A DNA stretch of 11,306 nucleotides, taken from JBMYZL01 sp965661765 (GTDB taxonomy: Bacteria > Bacteroidota > Bacteroidia > Flavobacteriales_D > Sanyastnellaceae). Under the pieces are notes generated by a model, which was given only the letters and a program-made list of their open reading frames with translations, was not told where the DNA came from and did no database searches. The stretch spans positions 1-11,306 of the forward strand of contig CBFIFE010000066.1 in assembly GCA_965661765.1 (NCBI GenBank). Direction: 5' to 3'. How positions within the stretch are numbered: the stretch's first letter is position 1; every line of letters begins with the position of its first letter. The position numbers and the translations under genes were made by a program. Shown piece by piece: positions 1 to 7,578 of the stretch.

Positions 1-108
1 CCCCCTGGTCCCCCTCGTCACCCTAGTCACCCTAGTCACCCTAGTCTCCCTCCCCTCCCTAGTCTCCCTAGTCTCCGTCGTCTCCCTAGTCCCCCTGGTC
101 ACCCCTCT
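1..108. repeat. 9-bp minisatellite, 12 uninterrupted copies, runs off left edge
   Basis: Cutting the sequence every nine bases from position 1 gives twelve units without any insertion or deletion. The consensus is CNCCCTAGT, with N being A, T or C. Copies 3-5 (19-45) are identical (CACCCTAGT), and copies 7, 8 and 10 are CTCCCTAGT. CTAG occurs six times. The opposite strand carries a GGG run in almost every unit, so G-quadruplex formation is possible there. The array starts three bases after the queA stop codon, so it would form the 3' tail of the queA transcript if transcription continues. No hairpin followed by a T tract is visible in it. The repeat probably continues beyond position 1. Confidence 0.9.
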
Positions 109-111
109 CGT

Positions 112-1161
112 TTACCGAATGAGCAAGGCGTCGCCGTAGGCAAAGAATCTGTACTTCTCCTTCATCGCTTCCTGGTAGGCCTCCATGACCAAATCATGCC
201 CACCGAAGGCCGAAGTCATCATCAACAGGGTGCTCTGTGGCGTGTGGAAGTTCGTGATGAGGGCATCGGAGATTTTGAAGTCGTATTTCGGAAAGATGAA
301 TTTGTTCGTCCAACCCGAAAACTCCTTGAGCGTATTCGTGGTGCTGACAGAAGTCTCCATCGCCCGCAGCGCGGTCGTTCCGACAGCGACGATTTTTTTG
401 CCGTTTTCTTTTGCGCGGTTCACCCGATCCACACAGGTGGACGGGATGATCAGTTGCTCGGAGTCGACTTTGTGCTTGGTGAGGTCCTCGACTTCCACGG
501 GGCGAAAGGTGCCCAAACCGATGTGCAATGTGAGGTAGGACATGTCAATGCCCTTGATTTCCAGTCGCTTGAGGAGTTGTTTGGAGAAGTGCAATCCTGC
601 AGTGGGCACGGCAACTGCGCCGAGATTCTTGGCATAAATCGTCTGAAACCGCTCGCTGTCTTCTGGCTCCACATCGCGCTTCACATAGCGGGGAAGGGGG
701 GTCTCACCGAGTTGGAAAACCACATCCATGAACTCTTCGTAGCTCCCATCGAACAGGAAGCGCAGCGTGCGACCGCGGGAGGTGGTATTGTCGATGACCT
801 CTGCGACCAACTCGTCGTTTTCACCAAAGTAGAGCTTGTTCCCAATCCGAATTTTTCGCGCCGGATCGACCAAAACGTCCCACAAAATGCTCTCGCGGTT
901 GAGCTCCCTGAGCAAGAAGACCTCAATGACCGCACCTGTTTTTTCCTTGTTTCCGTATAGGCGAGCAGGGAAGACCTTGGTGTCGTTTGCCACAAAGACA
1001 TCGCCTTCGTCGAATTCGTCGAGAATGTCCTTGAACATCTTGTGTTCAAAGGTGCCCGAGGCGCGATCCACCACCATCAAGCGGCTGTCATCGCGGTTTT
1101 CCAGCGGATGCTGGGCAATCAATTCTTCTGGAATATCGTACTTGAAGGAGGACAGTTTCAT
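112..1161 (-). CDS. queA: S-adenosylmethionine:tRNA ribosyltransferase-isomerase QueA
   Basis: QueA is a cytoplasmic enzyme that transfers and isomerises the ribosyl part of S-adenosylmethionine onto 7-aminomethyl-7-deazaguanine at position 34 of tRNAs, giving epoxyqueuosine, the next-to-last step of queuosine synthesis. The 349-residue length is normal for the family. Family signatures are visible: ANDTKVFPARL (58-68), GAVAVPTAGLHF (181-192), GLGTFRPV (215-222), GTTALRAMET (261-270) and ITNFHTPQSTLL (302-313). The start ATG at 1161 begins MKLSSFKYDIPEELIAQHPL, the usual QueA N-terminus. It lies 57 bp downstream of truB on the same strand, so the two are probably co-transcribed, although a promoter candidate for queA alone lies in the gap. 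The gene is intact and ends in TAA three bases before the minisatellite. Confidence 0.96.
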   Translation of the reverse strand: MKLSSFKYDIPEELIAQHPLENRDDSRLMVVDRASGTFEHKMFKDILDEFDEGDVFVANDTKVFPARLYGNKEKTGAVIEVFLLRELNRESILWDVLVDPARKIRIGNKLYFGENDELVAEVIDNTTSRGRTLRFLFDGSYEEFMDVVFQLGETPLPRYVKRDVEPEDSERFQTIYAKNLGAVAVPTAGLHFSKQLLKRLEIKGIDMSYLTLHIGLGTFRPVEVEDLTKHKVDSEQLIIPSTCVDRVNRAKENGKKIVAVGTTALRAMETSVSTTNTLKEFSGWTNKFIFPKYDFKISDALITNFHTPQSTLLMMTSAFGGHDLVMEAYQEAMKEKYRFFAYGDALLIR

Positions 1162-1204
1162 AGGCTGCAGTTGTGTCCGGACGCAGGTGACACGTCAGGG
1201 GCCG

Positions 1205-1235
1205 CGAAAGTACGGAATTTATCGATGAGCATCAA
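1205..1235 (-). promoter_or_regulatory. candidate queA promoter (TTG-N20-TACTTTCG)
   Basis: On the minus strand TTG (1235-1233) is followed after 20 nt by TACTTTCG (1212-1205), one mismatch from the Bacteroidota -7 element TAnnTTTG. The -33 part lies in the last codons of truB. It would give an untranslated leader of roughly 35-40 nt before the queA ATG. This is pattern matching only. Confidence 0.35.
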
Positions 1236-1989
1236 CTGGTTGAGGCGGTGGAATGGCTTGGATGCGTTGAATGAGCAAGGCCAAATCCGAACACCCCCCT
1301 TCTTCAAACCGACCACTCCTTGTCCGGTGAAGCCCAACGAGGTGGCCACCCACGCCCAGCTCTCGCCCCAAATCCCGCGCCAACGCCCGGATGTACGTCC
1401 CCTTCGAACAATCAATCCGTGCCGTGGCATCGCACACAGCGTGGCCGTCCACGACCTTGTGCGCAAGGGACTCAATGGCGAACTGCGCGATGTGAAGGGC
1501 GACCGGCTTCAAATTCAGCTCTCCCCCTTTCCGGGCGACCGCATAGGCCTTCTGGCCATCTACCTTCTTTGCACTGAACGCCGGCGGCATTTGGATGACG
1601 TCACCGGTCCACAAGCGCGCGGCCTTTTGGACGTCCGAGAGCGCGATGGATGACGCATCGGACCAAGCCTCCACGTCGAGTTCCGCATCATCGGAAGGCG
1701 TGGTCGCGCCGAGGCGGATCACTGCTTGGTAGGATTTGTCGTCGGCTTGGAGTCCGGCGATTTGTTTGGTCATTCGTCCAGTGCAAATGACCAGCACACC
1801 CGTCGCGAGGGGGTCGAGCGTGCCGGCATGGCCCACTTTGATTTTGCGAAAACCGAAATGGTGCCGAAGCGTTGCGCGGACTTTGTTGACCACGTCGAAG
1901 GAGGTCCAGGTCAGGGGCTTGTTGACGAGCAGGATTTGGCCTTCCAGAAAGTCCTCACCACGGTCAAAGTTCATCACTGGCAAATCCAT
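1219..1989 (-). CDS. truB: tRNA pseudouridine(55) synthase TruB
   Basis: TruB converts U55 in the T loop of tRNAs to pseudouridine. The 256-residue product shows the N-terminal catalytic domain: GQILLVNKPLTWTSFDVVNKV (17-37) and the catalytic motif GHAGTLDPLATGVL (53-66), with Asp59 as the nucleophile. RIDCSKGTYIRALARDLG follows near residue 190, then a short C-terminal part with the typical RTRSGRF stretch. It is shorter than proteobacterial TruB (about 300 residues), as is usual in Bacteroidota. Two starts are possible, ATG at 1989 (MDLPVMNFDRGEDF) and ATG at 1974 (MNFDRGEDF). A -7 element at 2001-1994 would leave the longer form almost leaderless, so 1974 is a serious alternative. From general knowledge of flavobacteria, truB often follows ftsX, a DUF3098 gene and uppP. 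Here a divergent kelch gene lies upstream instead. Confidence 0.95.
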   Translation of the reverse strand: MDLPVMNFDRGEDFLEGQILLVNKPLTWTSFDVVNKVRATLRHHFGFRKIKVGHAGTLDPLATGVLVICTGRMTKQIAGLQADDKSYQAVIRLGATTPSDDAELDVEAWSDASSIALSDVQKAARLWTGDVIQMPPAFSAKKVDGQKAYAVARKGGELNLKPVALHIAQFAIESLAHKVVDGHAVCDATARIDCSKGTYIRALARDLGRELGVGGHLVGLHRTRSGRFEEGGCSDLALLIQRIQAIPPPQPVDAHR

Positions 1990-1993
1990 CGGG

Positions 1994-2001
1994 CAAAGCT
2001 A
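1994..2001 (-). promoter_or_regulatory. candidate -7 element for truB (TAGCTTTG)
   Basis: The minus strand reads TAGCTTTG, a full match to TAnnTTTG, 19 nt before the ATG at 1974 and only 4 nt before the ATG at 1989. No TTG at the expected -33 distance is seen. If real, it favours the shorter TruB start and would drive truB-queA. Confidence 0.35.
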
Positions 2002-2045
2002 GGAATTGTTAGATTGCTCAGAAATTGCATCCAATCAACACTGCG

Positions 2046-3425
2046 ATGACCCCCCCACTCTCCCTGTTCCTCTCCCTGTTCCTCATCCCGTTATCGATGA
2101 TCGCCCAAACCGGTTCCGTCTCACCGATTGCGCCGATGATGGAATACCGCGAAGCCCACATGATGGCGGAGGTCGACAACGGCATCCTGGCCATTGGCGG
2201 TTTCGATGGCGGCATGACCACAGCCAGTTGCGAATGGTACGACCCACAGCTTGATGTTTGGATGCCGGTCGCATCCTTGCCCGGCCCACGCCAAAACGCG
2301 ACCGCTCACACCATCAACGGCGACGTGTTCGTCATCGGCGGTTGGGATGGCGACGTGACGAATCATGATGACATTTTGCATTACAGCGCGTCAACGGCGG
2401 GTTGGACGGCTGTGGCGACGATGTCTTCCGGGCGCTCCGGCCACAGCAGTGTGGTCACTGGATGGCTCGACCCAAAAATCTTGATTTGCGGGGGGTATGA
2501 CGGTTCGTTGGATTTGGCGACATGCGACATTTTCGATCCGGAGACATTTGAGGTCACGCCCGCGGCGCCGATGTCCACGGCCCGTTCGAGTTTTGCCATG
2601 ATGTGCAGGCCCGGTGAGGAAGAGGTCGTTGTCGCTGGCGGATTCAACCCAAACGCTGGCTTTCAATTGGCCTCAACAGAAATGTACACTGAAGGAAGCT
2701 GGACGGATTTGCCGGATTTGCCCTTTGCGGTGGACAATCTTGCGGGCACGGTTTTGGAAACTGGCGATGGTCCATTTGGCGTCACAGGCGGCCGGGTGTT
2801 CAATGCGGCTGAAAACCAATTCCAGGGCGTTGCTTCCGGCGCAGCACTCCTCGGAGACAATTGGGTGCCCTTTGATTTGCTGCACCCCCACAGCTACCAC
2901 GCGATGGCGAGCGCAGGGGCGTCTTGGGACGCTTCTGTTTTCATTTGTGGAGGCGCCGACGTCACGGGGACCGGCGTCACGACCACCTATTCCCCTTCGG
3001 AATGGGGATTTTACAGCGTGGGTTTGGGAGATGAGGGGTTTTGGTCGGAGACTTTGGCGCCAGAAATCCCAGAAACCAACGGCAGATTTCGCCCAGCGTT
3101 CGCGCGTGTAGGCAACTTGGCGTACTTCACAGGTGGTGATGCCGAGATGGTGGGTACGGGCTGGAGTGTGGACCTCACAGGCTTCGGATCGGCACCCGAA
3201 GCGGACCCCCTGCGCCGTCTCAAGGTGTTCCCCAATCCCGCTTATGGTCGGGTGGCCGCCCTGGGCATCGAAGCGCAAGAATCCTGGACTCTGCACGACA
3301 TGTCAGGCGCTCATGTGATGAGCGGCCAGGGCCCGAGCATCGATTTGCGCGGCCTCGCTCCTGGCAACTACGTCTTGCGTTCCGAAACGGGAGTGTCTGA
3401 AAACGTGGTGGTTGTGGCAAGATAG
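2046..3425 (+). CDS. secreted kelch-repeat beta-propeller protein with T9SS type A sorting domain
   Basis: The 459-residue product begins with a signal peptide (hydrophobic core LSLFLSLFLIPLSMIA, likely cleaved before Gln21). Residues about 25-380 hold seven GG doublets at 51, 98, 149, 198, 248, 302 and 363, spaced about 47-61 residues. Each is preceded by small or hydrophobic residues (IGGFDG, IGGWDG, CGGYDG, AGGFNP, TGGRVF, CGGADV, TGGDAE), and many are followed by conserved Tyr/Trp, which is the kelch pattern and suggests a seven-bladed propeller. The last 70 residues are a type IX secretion tail, with LKVFPNP (392-398), LHDMSGAHV, IDLRGLAPGNYVLR and a C-terminal Val-rich strand. The protein should be exported by Sec, then moved across the outer membrane and attached or released by T9SS. 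The ligand is unknown. I chose ATG 2046 over an in-frame TTG at 2025 because the signal peptide starts there. A C7 run follows the start codon. Confidence 0.9.
   Translation: MTPPLSLFLSLFLIPLSMIAQTGSVSPIAPMMEYREAHMMAEVDNGILAIGGFDGGMTTASCEWYDPQLDVWMPVASLPGPRQNATAHTINGDVFVIGGWDGDVTNHDDILHYSASTAGWTAVATMSSGRSGHSSVVTGWLDPKILICGGYDGSLDLATCDIFDPETFEVTPAAPMSTARSSFAMMCRPGEEEVVVAGGFNPNAGFQLASTEMYTEGSWTDLPDLPFAVDNLAGTVLETGDGPFGVTGGRVFNAAENQFQGVASGAALLGDNWVPFDLLHPHSYHAMASAGASWDASVFICGGADVTGTGVTTTYSPSEWGFYSVGLGDEGFWSETLAPEIPETNGRFRPAFARVGNLAYFTGGDAEMVGTGWSVDLTGFGSAPEADPLRRLKVFPNPAYGRVAALGIEAQESWTLHDMSGAHVMSGQGPSIDLRGLAPGNYVLRSETGVSENVVVVAR
2058..2081 (+). repeat. 12-bp tandem duplication inside the kelch signal peptide
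   Basis: CTCTCCCTGTTC occurs twice in direct succession and encodes the doubled Leu-Ser-Leu-Phe of the signal peptide core. A change in copy number would alter the hydrophobic length by four residues without a frameshift. Confidence 0.8.
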
Positions 3426-3445
3426 CACGGCTCGCGTCACACGGG

Positions 3446-3473
3446 TGTAACTTTTTCTTAACTTTGGCGTAAC
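3446..3473 (+). promoter_or_regulatory. three direct repeats at 11-bp spacing, candidate OmpR/PhoB-type response-regulator operator
   Basis: TGTAAC (3446-3451), CTTAAC (3457-3462) and CGTAAC (3468-3473) are each separated by exactly five bases. All three share TAAC, and the first two continue as TAACTTT. Hexamers repeated every 11 bp in the same direction are the known recognition layout of OmpR/PhoB-family winged-helix response regulators (for example WalR TGTWAH-N5-TGTWAH and PhoP TTWACA-N5-TTWACA in Firmicutes). The array lies 30 bp before the start codon of the small exported protein at 3504, in a 78-bp gap after the kelch gene. The cognate regulator is not in this window. Confidence 0.45.
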
Positions 3474-3477
3474 ATTG
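3459..3477 (+). promoter_or_regulatory. candidate -7 element(s) for the 3504 gene (TAACTTTG / TAACATTG)
   Basis: TAACTTTG (3459-3466) matches TAnnTTTG fully, and TAACATTG (3470-3477) matches with one mismatch. Both overlap the second or third TAAC repeat. Neither has a clear TTG at the -33 distance, which would fit a promoter that needs an activator bound at the upstream repeats. Confidence 0.3.
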
Positions 3478-3503
3478 GGCGGAGCAATGCCTCCGTTTGC
3501 GCC

Positions 3504-4142
3504 ATGAAGAAGTTTTGGAATCCGTTCGTCCGCCAGTGCTTGGCTGCCCTTTTCGGCGTTGGATTGTTGGGTGTGTCGACAGCCGTTTCAGGCCAAACCT
3601 ACGTCGCCCCACCCCACAGCCCCACCCCGGCCCCGTTCGACGTGGCCATCGGCGTGGACGCCCTGCAGCTCCTTTCCGGCATGGCGGTGTTCACTGCGGA
3701 AAAATCGCTGCTGCCAGAGTTGTCCCTTCGCATGGAAGCGGGCGCCTGGACGGGGGATGTGTTGCAGGCCGGGATGCTTCCACAGTTCGGAGATTGGTCG
3801 CGTCCAGAAATCACGGGCGGGAACCACGTCTCGTTGGGTGTTCGGGTGTACCCTTCACTCGACGACCCGAAAGCGTCGCGCCTTTTCATCGGCTTCGACG
3901 CCACCCAATCCACTTACGATTTCCAGTCCTACGGGGCTGAGCAAACCTGGATTCACCGGGAATTGCGCGGCGTCCTCGGCGTCTTGAAGCCGATCGGGGA
4001 CCATGTCGCACTGACGGGTCACGTGGCGTTTGTCGGGGGGTGGAACGACTCGAGCGCCTTTGCGTTGAGGGCCTCGGGGGTCAACACCGACTTTCAGTCC
4101 TGGACGCGGTGGGGCGGGCTGGGGTTGGCCTGGATTTGGTGA
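3504..4142 (+). CDS. exported hypothetical protein, probable small outer-membrane beta-barrel
   Basis: I do not recognise a named family. The 212-residue product starts with a signal peptide: basic MKKFWNPFVRQ, then a hydrophobic stretch to about residue 28, with likely cleavage around SGQT (29-32). A short Pro-rich linker (about 35-46) follows. From about residue 47 the chain alternates hydrophobic and polar residues in strand-sized blocks, for example VAIGVDALQLLSGMAVFTAE, LSLRMEAGAW, VSLGVRVYP, RLFIGFDATQ and LTGHVAFVGGW. It ends in GGLGLAWIW, with a terminal aromatic residue as in many outer-membrane barrels. These traits suggest a small periplasm-facing or outer-membrane barrel; this is inference. 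It may be read with the kelch gene (78-bp gap), but it has its own regulatory region. Its stop codon is four bases from the convergent mfd stop. Confidence 0.75.
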   Translation: MKKFWNPFVRQCLAALFGVGLLGVSTAVSGQTYVAPPHSPTPAPFDVAIGVDALQLLSGMAVFTAEKSLLPELSLRMEAGAWTGDVLQAGMLPQFGDWSRPEITGGNHVSLGVRVYPSLDDPKASRLFIGFDATQSTYDFQSYGAEQTWIHRELRGVLGVLKPIGDHVALTGHVAFVGGWNDSSAFALRASGVNTDFQSWTRWGGLGLAWIW

Positions 4143-4146
4143 GAAA

Positions 4147-7100
4147 TCAGCCCTGAGCGGGCGCTTCCGTCTCCTCGAAATCCGGCGCAGCTTGGGCCGC
4201 TGGGCGACCTGCGATGTCCTCCAAGATGCGCAATGCCTCCAACGGCGCGTTGACATTTGCGATGCTCATTCGCAGTCCCCCATTGCGCTGGTACATTTGA
4301 GCATCACGGGCGTGGTGCTTGAGGTAATCGAGGATGCGGGGGAAAACGGGTCCCTGGTAGAAGGCACTTTCTTGGTTGCTGATGAATGCAGCGATCATTT
4401 TGCCTCCTTTCAAAACGATTTTTTCCATCCCGAGGAATTCTGCAAGCCAGCGCAGGCGGATGGTGTCGATGAGGTCTTCCGTCTCAGCAGGCAAGGGGCC
4501 AAACCGGTCCTCCAGACGCACTTTGAACGCCGCCAAATCCTCTTCTTTGTCCAAATCGTCGAGCTCCCGGTACAGCGAAATCCGCTCCGGAATGTCACTG
4601 ACGTAATGATCGGGAATCAGAAGGTTGAAATCGGTCTCCAAAACGGCTTCTTGCACAAATCGGCGGTTCGATTTGCGATCTTCCTCGAACAACTCTGCAA
4701 ATTGCTCGTTTTTGAGCTCCTGAACGGCTTCAGCGAGGACTTTTTGGTACATGTCGAAGCCCAACTCCGAGATGAAGCCACTTTGCTCCCCACCGAGCAA
4801 GTCGCCCGCACCACGAATGTCGAGGTCTCGCATCGCGATTTGGATGCCACTGCCGAGATCGCTGAACTGTTCAATGGCCTGCAGGCGCTTTCGGGATTCG
4901 TCTGGCAAAGCGTGCAAAGGCGGCGCGAGCAAGTAGCAAAAGGCCTTCTTGTTGGAGCGGCCCACGCGCCCTCTGAGTTGGTGCAAATCGCTGAGCCCGA
5001 AGTGATGGGCGTCATTGATGATCATCGTATTTGCATTCGAAATGTCGATGCCAGATTCGATGATGGTGGTGGCAACGAGAACGTCGAAGGCCCCTTCGAT
5101 GAACTTGGCCATGACGTCCTCGAGCTGTTTGCCATCCATTTGGCCATGCCCAATGCCCACCCGCGCATCCGGCACGAGCCGTTGAATCATGCCGGCCACT
5201 TCTTGGATGTTTTTGACGCGGTTGTTGACGAAATAGACCTGTCCGCCACGGCTGATTTCATAACTGACGGCATCCCGAACCACTTCTTCGTTGAACGGGG
5301 ACAAAGTGGTTTCTACCGGCTGGCGATTGGGCGGTGGCGTGGCAATCGTCGACAGGTCCCTGGCACCCATCAAGCTGAATTGCAGCGTCCTCGGGATGGG
5401 GGTGGCGGTCAGCGTCAACGTGTCGACGTTCGCCTTGATGGTTTTGAGTTTGTCTTTGACGGCGACGCCAAATTTCTGTTCTTCGTCAATGACAAGCAAC
5501 CCCAGATCCTTGAATTTCACCCGTTTGCCGACAATGGCGTGGGTGCCGATGAGGATGTCGATTTTGCCTTCCTCCAGGTTTTTCAGGGTTTCGGACAGCG
5601 CCTTGCCGGTTTTGAATCGGTTGATGTTGTCCACGGTGACCGGAAATTCCCGCAATCGGCGGGCGAAGCTTCGGTAGTGCTGCATGGACAAAATGGTGGT
5701 CGGAACGAGCACGGCGACTTGCTTTCCATCCGCAGCGGCTTTGAACGCTGCACGGATGGCCACTTCGGTCTTGCCAAACCCCACATCCCCGCACACAAGT
5801 CGGTCCATCGGCACAGCCTTCTCCATGTCTCGTTTGACGGCCTCGATTGCGGCGTGTTGGTCCGGTGTCTCCTCAAACATGAAGCTGGCTTCCAGCTCAT
5901 GCAGCAGGTAATTGTCGGGTGAAAACGCGTGGCCTGGTGCTGTTTTCCGTTTTGCGTACAATTGGAGCAGATCGAAGGCGAGTTCTTTGACGCGCTTCTT
6001 CGTCTTGGCCTTGGTCGCCGCCCAAGCGCCCGTGCCGAGTTTGCTGATTTTGGGGGTGGTTCCCTCCTTGGAGGTGTACTTGCTGATGCGATGCAGCGAG
6101 TGGATGTTGACGTAGAGGACGTCACCGCCGCGGTAGGTCAAGCGAATGGCTTCCTGTTCTTTGCCGTTGACGTCAATCTTCTGCAAGCCGCTGAACTCTC
6201 CGATGCCGTGGTCCACGTGGACGACAAAGTCACCGGGTTGGAGGGCAAGCAACTCTTTGAGCGTCAGCGCTTGTTTGTTCCGTCTGTGGTTTTCTTTGAG
6301 CCGGAAACGGTGGTAGCGCTCGAACAATTGGTGATCCGTGTACACCAAGACCTTGAGGGCTTTGTCCACGAACCCTTCGCTGAGTTCAATGGGAATCGGC
6401 TTGTGCGGCACATCAATTTGCTTGTCGGCGAAGATGTCATGGAGCCGTTCGATTTGGGTGGCTTGACCGGCCACCACCACATTGAGGTACCCATTGCGAT
6501 GATTCGATTGCAAATTGCTGGCAATCAAGTCAAAGTTCTTGTTGAAACTCGGTTGAGGCAACATGTCATAGGCGACGATCAACCGGTCAGGGAAGCTGGT
6601 TCCTCCCCCAAACTCCACAACGGAAAAGGGGGCCAGAAGGGCATCCAATCTTTCCGGGGCGACGAAAAGGGCTTCTGGCGGGGTGAATTGAACTTGCCCG
6701 GAGCGGCGGTTGTAGGCCGTTTCCGCCTTTTCCATGGCCGCTTGGAGCCCTTTTCGGCAGCGCTCCGCATCGGTCATCCAAATCACGGTGTCACTGGGCA
6801 TGAAATTGAACAGGGGTTCGACCTGTTCGTGCAAAGTCTTGTCGCCCACGTTGGGCACAATGACGGCTCGCCCCATCTTGTTGACGCTCAGCTGCGTCGT
6901 CGGATCAAACTTCCGGATGGACTCCACCTCGTCCCCGAAGAATTCAATTCGAAATGGGTGGTCAAAGGCATAGGAAAAAACGTCCACGATGCCCCCGCGA
7001 ACGGCGTAAGTCCCTGGTTCATAGACGAAGTCGACTTTGTGAAAGCCGTATTCGATGAAGACTTCGTCAATGAAGTCCATGGTGTAAGATTCGCCGGGGG

Positions 7101-7566
7101 AGATGGTGAAGGTTTGGTCTGAAAGTTCCTTTCGGCTGATCACTTGCTCCGCCAAAGCCTCTGGGAAAGTCACCACCACCAAGCCACGGCGTTGCGCATT
7201 GATTTCATTGAGCACCTCCGCCCGTTGAGCAATGTTCGCGTTTTCAGTGACCTCCTCTTGGTACGGCACCCGTGCCGAACGCGGAAAGAACAAGACGGGC
7301 ATGTGCCCATCGACCAACTGTTCAAGGTCGTTCAGGAAATACGCAGCGGTTTCCTTGTCGTCCAAGACGAACAAATGGCTGCGTCGGTTGGCGGTCGAGT
7401 TGCCTTCAATCTCATTGAAAATCAACGAGGACGCCGCGATTGCCGTGGCAGATCCGACGATGCCTTTCAGCTCGATTTTGGCGGCAGATTCGCCGCCGAT
7501 GGCTTGGGCCAACGCTTGCGTGCGGGGGTCGCGTTGGTAAAGGGCGAGGAGGTCAGCGGAGCGCAT
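4147..7566 (-). CDS. mfd: transcription-repair coupling factor Mfd
   Basis: Mfd is an ATP-driven DNA translocase that pushes stalled RNA polymerase off the template and recruits UvrA for nucleotide-excision repair. The 1139 residues show the full family order. An N-terminal UvrB-like module (to about 350) has a degenerate ATP site (GIVGSATA, 35-42). The polymerase-interaction domain begins at PGDFVVHVDHGIG (444-456). The translocase motor has Walker A GDVGFGKT (593-600), DEEQ (694-697), TATPIPRTL (720-728), ESGIDISNAN (837-846) and QLRGRVGRS (863-871). The TRG-like segment RDLDIRGAGDLLGGEQSG lies at 913-930, followed by the C-terminal regulatory domain and a short acidic/Pro tail. The start at 7566 gives a family-like N-terminus. 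It lies 12 bp after fbp with no promoter room, so the two are probably co-transcribed. No key residue appears lost. Confidence 0.97.
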   Translation of the reverse strand: MRSADLLALYQRDPRTQALAQAIGGESAAKIELKGIVGSATAIAASSLIFNEIEGNSTANRRSHLFVLDDKETAAYFLNDLEQLVDGHMPVLFFPRSARVPYQEEVTENANIAQRAEVLNEINAQRRGLVVVTFPEALAEQVISRKELSDQTFTISPGESYTMDFIDEVFIEYGFHKVDFVYEPGTYAVRGGIVDVFSYAFDHPFRIEFFGDEVESIRKFDPTTQLSVNKMGRAVIVPNVGDKTLHEQVEPLFNFMPSDTVIWMTDAERCRKGLQAAMEKAETAYNRRSGQVQFTPPEALFVAPERLDALLAPFSVVEFGGGTSFPDRLIVAYDMLPQPSFNKNFDLIASNLQSNHRNGYLNVVVAGQATQIERLHDIFADKQIDVPHKPIPIELSEGFVDKALKVLVYTDHQLFERYHRFRLKENHRRNKQALTLKELLALQPGDFVVHVDHGIGEFSGLQKIDVNGKEQEAIRLTYRGGDVLYVNIHSLHRISKYTSKEGTTPKISKLGTGAWAATKAKTKKRVKELAFDLLQLYAKRKTAPGHAFSPDNYLLHELEASFMFEETPDQHAAIEAVKRDMEKAVPMDRLVCGDVGFGKTEVAIRAAFKAAADGKQVAVLVPTTILSMQHYRSFARRLREFPVTVDNINRFKTGKALSETLKNLEEGKIDILIGTHAIVGKRVKFKDLGLLVIDEEQKFGVAVKDKLKTIKANVDTLTLTATPIPRTLQFSLMGARDLSTIATPPPNRQPVETTLSPFNEEVVRDAVSYEISRGGQVYFVNNRVKNIQEVAGMIQRLVPDARVGIGHGQMDGKQLEDVMAKFIEGAFDVLVATTIIESGIDISNANTMIINDAHHFGLSDLHQLRGRVGRSNKKAFCYLLAPPLHALPDESRKRLQAIEQFSDLGSGIQIAMRDLDIRGAGDLLGGEQSGFISELGFDMYQKVLAEAVQELKNEQFAELFEEDRKSNRRFVQEAVLETDFNLLIPDHYVSDIPERISLYRELDDLDKEEDLAAFKVRLEDRFGPLPAETEDLIDTIRLRWLAEFLGMEKIVLKGGKMIAAFISNQESAFYQGPVFPRILDYLKHHARDAQMYQRNGGLRMSIANVNAPLEALRILEDIAGRPAAQAAPDFEETEAPAQG

Positions 7567-7578
7567 GGTGGCGCGAAT

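Noticed and set aside
1..108. Minisatellite as a CRISPR array or as coding sequence
   Set aside because: Units are 9 bp with no spacers, so not CRISPR. Two frames per strand are open only because the unit is a multiple of three, and the products would be short Pro/Leu/Val or Thr/Arg repeats with no start signal.
196..960. 254-codon plus-strand frame opposite queA
   Set aside because: It lies wholly within queA, has no family resemblance and no upstream signal.
2025..2045. TTG start seven codons before the kelch ATG
   Set aside because: It would place polar residues before an otherwise complete signal peptide. ATG 2046 gives a normal secreted N-terminus.
2673..3296. 207-codon minus-strand frame opposite the kelch gene
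   Set aside because: The plus-strand frame has kelch doublets, a signal peptide and a T9SS tail; the opposite frame has no such features.
3426..3460. Possible intrinsic terminator after the kelch gene
   Set aside because: The only stem near the T5 run (around 3439-3448) has three pairs and a four-base loop, too weak for a terminator. The TAAC repeats explain the sequence better.
4192..7122. Long open frames on the plus strand opposite mfd (4192-5922 and 5929-7122)
   Set aside because: They are mirror images of the mfd reading frame in GC-rich DNA, have no recognisable domain, and mfd carries every family motif across the same bases.
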